Below, one piece after another: positions 1 to 4,430 of a DNA stretch of 5,823 nt. The translations under genes were made by a program, and so were the position numbers. The first letter of the stretch is position 1, and each line of letters begins with the position of its first letter. This DNA is from Candidatus Nanohalarchaeota archaeon (lineage in GTDB: Archaea > EX4484-52 > B79-G9). Below the pieces are notes generated by a model. The model was not told the origin of the DNA, did no database searches, and saw only the letters and a program-made list of their open reading frames with translations. The DNA is taken from NCBI GenBank assembly GCA_017610545.1, contig JAFCBV010000044.1, forward strand, positions 1-5,823. The letters run 5' to 3'.

Positions 1-75
1 TGCATACAAGCACTCAAAGGAAGAATAGAGAACAGCGTTGTTGCAAAAATTGTTCGGGAAGAAACACAATTCTAG
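1..75 (+). CDS. 3' end of an unidentified upstream gene (partial)
   Basis: Frame 1 is open from the window edge to a TAG at 73-75 and gives 24 residues ending IVREETQF. The stretch reads like the end of a real protein: a mixed charged/hydrophobic segment (GRIENSVVAKIVREE) that could be a terminal helix, with codons (ATA, GCA, GTT, AAA, GAA) that match those preferred in the genes downstream. It is too short to assign a family, and I do not recognise it. It lies on the same strand as the ribosomal operon, but a TATA box begins 30 nt after its stop, so it is probably a separate transcription unit. An alternative reading is frame 3, which is open from base 3 to a TAA at 216-218. That frame uses codons rarer in this window (TTA, CTA, TGT) and would run through the promoter, so I prefer frame 1. 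Confidence 0.5.
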   Translation, partial: CIQALKGRIENSVVAKIVREETQF

Positions 76-104
76 TTGATGCCAAAAAACACAACTTAGC
101 AACC

Positions 105-112
105 TTTATATA
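105..112 (+). promoter_or_regulatory. Archaeal TATA box for the uL3 operon
   Basis: TTTATATA is a near-ideal archaeal TBP-binding element, preceded by AACC where the BRE would sit (only a modest BRE match). Archaeal transcription usually starts about 25 nt downstream of the box centre, which predicts a start near 133-138. It lies after the stop of the upstream gene and points toward uL3, and no stronger box is visible between it and uL3. It would give uL3 a leader of about 170 nt, long for an archaeal mRNA. Confidence 0.65.
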
Positions 113-134
113 CTTTACACGTGAATATACGTTG

Positions 135-307
135 TTAAAACTCAAAACTTCTTTCATTGGAAGAAGGAATCCTGCAGAACCTGCAGGGTTTGATAGATTG
201 TGTGCAAACATTTGCTAAAATCAGCGCATAATCTATAGCGGCAAAATCTGAATAGCCAGATTGTGTTGTCATATTAGGTAATGTTGTAGTGTCAGGAGAC
301 GAAAGAA
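135..307 (+). promoter_or_regulatory. Structured 5' leader of the ribosomal-protein operon, four adjacent hairpins
   Basis: This non-coding stretch lies between the predicted transcription start and uL3. By eye it contains four inverted repeats laid end to end. H1 (148-166) pairs CTTCTTTC with GGAAGAAG around an ATT loop, with one G-U. H2 (167-191) has the perfect core CCTGCAG-AAC-CTGCAGG, extended to 11 pairs with two G-U. H3 (193-236) pairs ATAGATTGTGTGC with GCGCATAATCTAT, 13 pairs including two G-U, around an 18-nt loop. H4 (238-269) pairs AATCTG with CAGATT around AATAGC, extended by about six more pairs past one A-G mismatch. Only 0-1 nt separates neighbouring stems. The rest (270-307) looks mostly single-stranded and carries the Shine-Dalgarno motif. 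In many organisms ribosomal-protein operons are controlled by a product binding the leader, so such a role is a reasonable inference, but no known motif was recognised. A separate small RNA is an alternative. Confidence 0.5.
295..298 (+). promoter_or_regulatory. Shine-Dalgarno site of uL3
   Basis: GGAG lies 9 nt upstream of the uL3 ATG. It sits in the loop of a possible tiny hairpin, GTC-AGGA-GAC (291-300), with only three Watson-Crick pairs. An in-frame TAG at 287-289 rules out any uL3 start further upstream, so the ATG at 308 is the only reasonable start near this site. Confidence 0.65.
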
Positions 308-1282
308 ATGGGTACAGTTCATCGGCCAAGAAGGGGCTCGCTTGCAGTTGCGCCGAGAAAGAGATCAAAGCGCATATACCCCCGAGTATCTTCAAAGAGA
401 GCGATGAAAGATGTAAAGCCTCTTGACTTTGCAGGTTACAAAGTTGGGATGACAGAAGTTCGCATGATTGACGACAGGGTAGGGTCTCCAACACACAACC
501 AGCAGGTTGTTGTTTCTGCAACAGTAATTGAGACACCACCGCTTTATGCAACCGGTGTTCGCGCGTACAGGAAGCATCCATATGGCGAGGATCCTGTTAG
601 CGAGATTTGGGCCGAGCAGAAAAAAGAACTCTCAAGAAAAACAAGTATTTCAAAAAAGAAAGTTGATGTTTCAAAAAAGATGGCAGAGCTTGAAAAAAAG
701 CTTGAAGATTTCTCAAAAATTACACTTATTGTTAACACACAGCCTGTTAACGCAGGTATAAGCAAGAAAAAGCCAGAGCTTTTTGAGTCAGATCTCGGTG
801 GAAGCGTAGCTGAAATGTTCGCATATGCAAAAGAGCATATTGGAAAGGAAATCCCGGTAAAGGATGTTTTTGTTGAGGGCGAATATATTGATACTGTAGG
901 CGTTACTGTCGGAAAAGGATTTCAGGGAAGTGTAAAGCGATTCGGTGTTAAGCTTCTTGCGAAAAAATCGCAAAAACTGGTAAGAAAAGCAGGTAATCTC
1001 GGACCTTGGCACCCACACAAAGTCAGCCCAAGAGTTCCGCAAATGGGTCAGATGGGATTTCACAAACGCACCCAGTTCAACAACAGGATACTTAAGATAG
1101 GCGAAGATCCAAAGGAAATAAATGCCGATGGCTGGAAGAGATATGGCCTTGTGAAAGGGCAATATCTTTTGGTTCGCGGCTCAATACAGGGTCCGACAAA
1201 AAGAGTAATAAGAATGCGGCATGCTTTGCGCTCTCACATGGGCAAGGTCTTGTCACCGCAGATAGTTTCACTTAAAGTATAA
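308..1282 (+). CDS. rpl3: Large-subunit ribosomal protein uL3 (L3), archaeal type
   Basis: uL3 binds 23S rRNA early in 50S assembly and sends an extension to the peptidyl-transferase centre. The 324 residues are close to the usual archaeal length. The N-terminus MGTVHRPRRGSL and the following Arg/Lys-rich stretch (residues 5-32) are typical of archaeal/eukaryotic L3. FAGYKVGMTEV (41-51) opens the beta-barrel domain. A Lys/Glu-rich segment at about 102-137 fills the variable region seen in archaeal homologues. GKGFQGSVKRFG (202-213) leads into the central extension. GPWHP (232-236) carries the tryptophan that corresponds to the W-finger of yeast L3. VPQMGQMGFHKRT (243-255) and the C-terminal VRGSIQGPTKRVIRMR (289-304) are family hallmarks. 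The start is fixed by an upstream in-frame stop and a GGAG at 9 nt. It is the first gene of the operon and follows a structured leader. Confidence 0.97.
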   Translation: MGTVHRPRRGSLAVAPRKRSKRIYPRVSSKRAMKDVKPLDFAGYKVGMTEVRMIDDRVGSPTHNQQVVVSATVIETPPLYATGVRAYRKHPYGEDPVSEIWAEQKKELSRKTSISKKKVDVSKKMAELEKKLEDFSKITLIVNTQPVNAGISKKKPELFESDLGGSVAEMFAYAKEHIGKEIPVKDVFVEGEYIDTVGVTVGKGFQGSVKRFGVKLLAKKSQKLVRKAGNLGPWHPHKVSPRVPQMGQMGFHKRTQFNNRILKIGEDPKEINADGWKRYGLVKGQYLLVRGSIQGPTKRVIRMRHALRSHMGKVLSPQIVSLKV

Positions 1283-1302
1283 GAAATGAAGTGTGTCATA
1301 CA

Positions 1303-2115
1303 ATGAAAGCAATAATTCATGCTGTTAACGGCTCAAAAAAAGGAGAGGTAACTCTTCCTGCACAGTTTGGCGAAGAATACAGGCCGGATGTCATAAAGCG
1401 CGCTGTCCTTGCAATGCAGAGCAATGCAAGGCAGGCATATGGCGCAAACCCGGACGCAGGTTTCAGGACCAGTGCAAAGCACATTGCCCGAAGGCGAAAA
1501 TACGGCACCTGGGCAAACAAGAACATGCACAGGATACAGAGAATTCGTATCGGCTCAGGCCATATGTCAGGCATCGCACGGCTGGTACCGGGCGCAGTCA
1601 AGGGAAGGCGCGCGCACCCACCGAAAGCGGAAAAAGTATGGTCCGAAAAAATCAATGACAAAGAAAGGCGCCTTGCAATACGCTCTGCAATCGCAGCAAC
1701 AGTGAATCCTGAAACTGTAAAAGAAAGAAATCATGTTTTTGACTCGAAAATCGCGTTTCCGTTGGTTGTCGAGGGTGCATTTGAGAAAATTCCAAAGACA
1801 AAAGACATCATTGAGGCTCTTGAAAAGATAGGGCTTGAGGGCGAAATTGTGCGTACAAAAGAAAAAAACATTCGTGCAGGGCGCGGCAAGAACCGTGCAA
1901 GGCCATACAAGAAAAAAATCGGTCCTTTAATCGTTGTTGCAAGCGACAAAGAGTCTGTAAAGAAATCCGCAGAAGCAATACAGGGCGTTGACGTTGTGCA
2001 GGTTGACCAGCTCAATGCAGAGATGCTTGCACCGGGCACAAAGCCCGGAAGGCTCACAGTCTGGACAGAGTCCGCTGTTGAAAGGCTTTCAAAAGAGAAT
2101 TTGTTCATGAAGTGA
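1303..2115 (+). CDS. rpl4: Large-subunit ribosomal protein uL4 (L4), archaeal type
   Basis: uL4 binds 23S rRNA and its long loop forms part of the exit-tunnel constriction together with uL22. From the ATG at 1303 it has 270 residues. The N-terminal MKAIIHAVNGSKKGEVTLP matches the family start. The extended tunnel loop spans about residues 50-108 and is rich in Arg, Lys, Gly and His, with GSGHMSGIARLVPGA (84-98) and GRRAHPPK (101-108). RAGRGKNRARPYKKK (181-195) and the C-terminal APGTKPGRLTVWTESAVERL (243-262) are diagnostic for the archaeal/eukaryotic form. An in-frame GTG at 1291 would add MCHT, but the ATG fits the family start better and has a weak Shine-Dalgarno (GAAGTG, 1288-1293) 9 nt upstream. 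The gap from the uL3 stop is 20 nt. In E. coli L4 regulates its own operon; whether that holds here cannot be told. Confidence 0.96.
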   Translation: MKAIIHAVNGSKKGEVTLPAQFGEEYRPDVIKRAVLAMQSNARQAYGANPDAGFRTSAKHIARRRKYGTWANKNMHRIQRIRIGSGHMSGIARLVPGAVKGRRAHPPKAEKVWSEKINDKERRLAIRSAIAATVNPETVKERNHVFDSKIAFPLVVEGAFEKIPKTKDIIEALEKIGLEGEIVRTKEKNIRAGRGKNRARPYKKKIGPLIVVASDKESVKKSAEAIQGVDVVQVDQLNAEMLAPGTKPGRLTVWTESAVERLSKENLFMK

Positions 2116-2120
2116 TTTTT

Positions 2121-2360
2121 ATGGCTGTTGAAGAAAAACCAATAAAAGACACTGCAGAAAAGCCTGTAGCAGAAAAAGAAAAAGTGTCAGAAACAGCTGA
2201 AAAAACAGAAAAATCCGTAATTGAAGCTCCAAAGAAAGAGGTCGCTCCAAAAGCAGTTGAAAAGAAAGCAGCACCTGTTTCAATAAAGCCAAAAAAAGCA
2301 GAAGGAAAAAAGAAAGTTCCTCCAAAAGCAGAAAAAAAAGAAGTCCCAAAGCAGCCAAAA
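2121..2360 (+). other. Region coding for the N-terminal low-complexity extension of uL23
   Basis: This stretch encodes residues 1-80 of uL23. It is dominated by AAA/AAG, GAA, GCA and CCA codons and so is A-rich on the + strand, with several runs of six to eight A. The protein segment alternates Lys, Glu, Ala and Pro/Val with no hydrophobic core. Eukaryotic uL23 also has a basic N-terminal extension, but whether the two are related cannot be judged from composition alone. Confidence 0.85.
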
Positions 2361-2621
2361 ATAGACCCTTGGACCGTACTTAAATTCCCTCACCTGAGCG
2401 AAAAATCAACAGCAAACATTGAGCTTCAAAACAAGCTTGTATTCATAGTTAAAAACCGCGCATCAAGAAAGCAAATAAAAGATGCTATTGAGGTCGCGTT
2501 CAATGTAAAAGTTGTCAAGGTCAACATGACATCGACAACAAAGGGCGAGAAAAAGGCGTTCGTGCGCCTTGACGCGAAAAACTCGGCTGCTGACATTGCA
2601 ACGAGATTGGGTATGATGTAG
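2121..2621 (+). CDS. rpl23: Large-subunit ribosomal protein uL23 (L23) with a long N-terminal Lys/Ala/Glu extension
   Basis: uL23 binds 23S rRNA at the exit of the polypeptide tunnel and is a docking point for nascent-chain factors such as SRP. The 166 residues are about twice the size of a standard archaeal L23 (about 85). The conserved domain is residues 82-166: DPWTVLKFPHLSEKS opens it, followed by NKLVFIVKNRASRKQIKDA and NVKVVKVNMTSTTKGEKKAFVRL, a near-complete L23 fold. Residues 1-80 are low complexity (KPVAEKEKVSE, APKKEVAPK, PKKAEGKKK) and likely disordered. The ATG at 2121 is chosen over an in-frame GTG at 2112 that overlaps the uL4 stop. AGTGAT (2111-2116) can serve as the Shine-Dalgarno for the ATG. 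The gap from uL4 is 5 nt, so translation is probably coupled. The extension is in frame with typical codons, so it looks real. Confidence 0.94.
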   Translation: MAVEEKPIKDTAEKPVAEKEKVSETAEKTEKSVIEAPKKEVAPKAVEKKAAPVSIKPKKAEGKKKVPPKAEKKEVPKQPKIDPWTVLKFPHLSEKSTANIELQNKLVFIVKNRASRKQIKDAIEVAFNVKVVKVNMTSTTKGEKKAFVRLDAKNSAADIATRLGMM

Positions 2622-2622
2622 T

Positions 2623-3333
2623 ATGGGAAAGCGAATCATTGCACAGGCAAGAGGGCACGGGTCCCTGACATACAGGGCGCCAAGCCACAGGTATGTCGGC
2701 AGGGTTCGATATAGGGCTCTTGTCAAAGGCAATGCAAAAGGTATTATTGCAGACCTTATTAATGATCCGGGGCGAAGCACACCAATTGCAAAACTTGCGT
2801 ATGATGACGGCACAGAATGCCTTGTTCCGGCAGCGCACGGAATGCAGGTTAAGGCTCCTGTGAGTATAGGCGATGATGCTGTGCTTGCAGAAGGAAATGT
2901 ACTGCCTCTTGGCAACATTCCTGCAGGATTATATGCTTATAATATCGAACTCACACCAGGGGATGGCGGAAAGATTGTTCGCGCATCAGGCGGGTTTGCA
3001 ATAATAATGTCACACGAAGGAAGCAGAACCGTAATAAAGCTTCCTTCAAAAAAGTTAAAGACACTTGACTCCCGTTGCAGGTCAACACTTGGCGTTGCAG
3101 CAGGGTCAAACAGAAAGGCAAGGCCGTTCGCAAAGGCCGGAAAAAAGCATCATGCAATGCGCGCACGTGGTAAGCTTTACCCAAGGACAAGCGCTCGTGC
3201 AATGAATGCAGTTGACCACAAGTTTGGTGGCTCAAACCTCGGTGTCACAAAGACATCCAGCAGGCACGCCCCGCCAGGAAGAAAGGTCGGAAGCATTGCT
3301 GCAAAGGGAACAGGGCGAAAAGGAAAGCGTTAG
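2623..3333 (+). CDS. rpl2: Large-subunit ribosomal protein uL2 (L2), archaeal type
   Basis: uL2 is a core 23S rRNA-binding protein close to the peptidyl-transferase centre and an intersubunit bridge. The 236 residues match the archaeal family length. MGKRIIAQARGHGSLTYRAPSH opens it as in archaeal L2 (the first 20 residues are the diagnostic part). The OB-like domain covers about 35-85 and the SH3-like domain about 86-165, with LGNIPAGLYAYNIEL (95-109) and ASGGFAIIMSHEG (121-133). The C-terminal basic tail has RAMNAVDH (192-199) and HAPPGRKVGSIAAKGTGRK (215-233). The loop after DH reads KFGGSNLG rather than the usual P(F/H)GGG followed by a His-containing stretch. The conserved His199 remains. 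The ATG lies 1 nt after the uL23 TAG with only a weak GGGT (2609-2612) upstream, so termination-reinitiation is likely. Confidence 0.96.
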   Translation: MGKRIIAQARGHGSLTYRAPSHRYVGRVRYRALVKGNAKGIIADLINDPGRSTPIAKLAYDDGTECLVPAAHGMQVKAPVSIGDDAVLAEGNVLPLGNIPAGLYAYNIELTPGDGGKIVRASGGFAIIMSHEGSRTVIKLPSKKLKTLDSRCRSTLGVAAGSNRKARPFAKAGKKHHAMRARGKLYPRTSARAMNAVDHKFGGSNLGVTKTSSRHAPPGRKVGSIAAKGTGRKGKR

Positions 3334-3336
3334 AGG
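3333..3336 (+). promoter_or_regulatory. Shine-Dalgarno site of uS19, overlapping the uL2 stop
   Basis: GAGG starts on the last base of the uL2 TAG and ends 6 nt before the uS19 ATG, an arrangement that favours coupled translation. Confidence 0.7.
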
Positions 3337-3342
3337 ATTATT

Positions 3343-3765
3343 ATGAACGACGAAAACACTTCAGAAGCAGTGGAATCAAAGTACAAAAAGTTCAAATTTA
3401 GGGGATTGACCTACGAAAAGGTTCTCGCCCTCCCAAAAGAAGAATTTTTAAAACTCATAACAAGCAGGGAACGAAGAAAACTCAAGCGCGGGCTTACGCA
3501 CGCAGAGAAAAAGTTTCACGAAAGATTAGTCAAATCTGACAACAAAAGATTCATAAAAGCAAAATGCCGTGACATGGTTGTGTTCCCGGACATGGTGGGA
3601 TTAAAAGTTGGTATTTATAATGGTAAGGAGTTTGTGCAGGTTGAAATACAGCCGGAGATGATGGGTCACAGGCTCGGAGAGTTTTCACTCACGAGAAGGG
3701 CACCAAAGCACTCCGGACCAGGTATCGGCGCAACAAGGTCAAGCAGGTTCGTGCCGCTCAAGTAA
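3343..3765 (+). CDS. rps19: Small-subunit ribosomal protein uS19 (S19), archaeal type
   Basis: uS19 sits in the head of the 30S subunit next to uS13 and contacts the A-site region through its C-terminus. The 140 residues agree with archaeal S19 and exceed the roughly 90 of bacteria because of the archaeal N-terminal part. FKFRGLTYEKVLALPKEEF (17-35), SRERRKLKRGLT (41-52) and KCRDMVVFPDMVGLKVGIYN (74-93) lead to the signature GHRLGEFSLTRRAPKHSGPG (108-127) and the terminal GATRSSRFVPLK (129-140). The ATG has a good Shine-Dalgarno, GAGG at 3333-3336, 6 nt upstream and sharing a base with the uL2 stop. The gap to uL2 is 9 nt. Confidence 0.96.
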   Translation: MNDENTSEAVESKYKKFKFRGLTYEKVLALPKEEFLKLITSRERRKLKRGLTHAEKKFHERLVKSDNKRFIKAKCRDMVVFPDMVGLKVGIYNGKEFVQVEIQPEMMGHRLGEFSLTRRAPKHSGPGIGATRSSRFVPLK

Positions 3766-3769
3766 GGTG
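3764..3769 (+). promoter_or_regulatory. Shine-Dalgarno site of uL22, overlapping the uS19 stop
   Basis: AAGGTG begins within the uS19 TAA and ends 7 nt before the ATG at 3777. It selects that ATG over the out-of-frame ATG at 3772, which runs into TAA after five codons. Confidence 0.7.
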
Positions 3770-3776
3770 TTATGAC

Positions 3777-4430
3777 ATGTACCCTCTAAAATCTGATGAT
3801 AAAACAAACGCAAAAGTATGCGCAAAGGCAGTTAAAATATCCTTTAAGCAGGCGCGCGAGATTGGCAGGCTCATAAAGGGAAAGAAATCAAGTGCCGCAA
3901 TAAAATACCTTGAAGAGGTCATAGTACTGAAAAAGCCGGTTCCTTTTGGCAGATTCAACACAAACATGGCGCACAGAAGCGGTATGTCTGCGGCGTCATA
4001 CCCTGTAAATGCAGGCAAAAAGATGATTGAGCTGCTTGAAAGTGCAGAAAAAAACGCAGAATACAAAGGTCTTGAAGTAAAAAATCTTTATGTTAAGAAT
4101 GTATGGGCGACAAGGGCGTCTTCATACACCACACCAAAACGATCTCCATTTCGCGGACGGTCAAAGAAGAGCGCGAACATATCCCTTTTGCTCGAGGAGC
4201 GGGAAGTAAAGGCTGTCAAGGCAGTTGAAAAGCAAAAGCCAGCTAAGAGCAAACCAGAGGCAAAGGCGCCTGTGGCTGCCAAGAAAGAAACGCCAAAACC
4301 AAAGGTGGACAAGCCAGATACAAAAAAAGTGAATGTAGCGCCCGTCAAAAAAGACGCGAAGCCTGTTGTAAAAGAAAAAACAGAAGCAAAAAAAGCAGTT
4401 GAAGAAAAACAAGAGGTTGCAAAAGCATGA
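3777..4430 (+). CDS. rpl22: Large-subunit ribosomal protein uL22 (L22) with a C-terminal Lys/Ala/Pro extension
   Basis: uL22 contacts all 23S domains; its beta-hairpin lines the exit tunnel and its globular part lies at the tunnel outlet. It has 217 residues against about 150-155 usual in archaea. The conserved part is residues 1-143: AKAVKISFKQAREIGRLIKG (16-35), AIKYLEEVIVLKKPVPFGRF (41-60), SYPVNAGKKMIELLESAEKN (74-93), AEYKGLEVKNLYVKNV (94-109), then the hairpin tip rich in Arg, Ser, Thr and Lys (110-133) and the returning strand ANISLLLEER. Residues 144-217 form a low-complexity tail of Lys, Ala, Val, Pro and Glu. The start has a clear AAGGTG Shine-Dalgarno. Its stop overlaps the uS3 start as ATGA, so the tail's last codons also carry the uS3 Shine-Dalgarno (GAGGT, 4413-4417). 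Confidence 0.95.
   Translation: MYPLKSDDKTNAKVCAKAVKISFKQAREIGRLIKGKKSSAAIKYLEEVIVLKKPVPFGRFNTNMAHRSGMSAASYPVNAGKKMIELLESAEKNAEYKGLEVKNLYVKNVWATRASSYTTPKRSPFRGRSKKSANISLLLEEREVKAVKAVEKQKPAKSKPEAKAPVAAKKETPKPKVDKPDTKKVNVAPVKKDAKPVVKEKTEAKKAVEEKQEVAKA
4206..4427 (+). other. Region coding for the C-terminal low-complexity tail of uL22
   Basis: This stretch encodes residues 144-217 of uL22, made almost wholly of Lys, Ala, Glu, Val, Pro and Thr in loose repeats such as KPEAKAPVAAKKE and VKKDAKPVVKEKTEAKKA. It is net basic and predicted disordered from composition. Its A-rich codon makeup resembles the uL23 extension and the uS3 tail in the same operon. Confidence 0.85.
4413..4417 (+). promoter_or_regulatory. 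Shine-Dalgarno site of uS3 inside the end of uL22
   Basis: GAGGT lies 9 nt before the uS3 ATG at 4427. The ATGA at 4427-4430 joins the uS3 start with the uL22 stop, a classic coupling arrangement. Confidence 0.65.

Noticed and set aside
167..191. Hairpin read as a transcription terminator of the upstream gene
   Set aside because: No T run follows, and it lies after the operon's own TATA box, about 90 nt beyond the upstream stop.
14..211. Reverse-strand 65-codon frame in the upstream region
   Set aside because: No recognisable motif, rich in Phe/Leu/Cys, and it covers the promoter and hairpins; most likely chance.
148..269. tRNA, box C/D or H/ACA RNA in the leader
   Set aside because: No GGTTCRA T-loop or acceptor pairing, no C/D pair of boxes at proper spacing (only a TGATAGA and a CTGA in isolation), and no kink-turn with a 3' ACA box.
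135..581. Reverse-strand open frame of 148 codons over the leader and 5' part of uL3
   Set aside because: It overlaps a clearly real gene in antisense, and its Cys/Ser/Leu-rich translation shows no recognisable domain.
1291..1302. GTG start giving uL4 four extra residues (MCHT)
   Set aside because: The ATG at 1303 matches the usual uL4 N-terminus and has a better-placed, if weak, ribosome site.
2112..2120. GTG start giving uL23 three extra residues and overlapping the uL4 stop
   Set aside because: The bases AGTGAT more likely serve as Shine-Dalgarno for the ATG at 2121.
2119..2358. Reverse-strand Leu/Phe-rich frame opposite the uL23 extension
   Set aside because: Composition artefact of Lys/Glu/Ala codons on the + strand; it looks membrane-like only for that reason.
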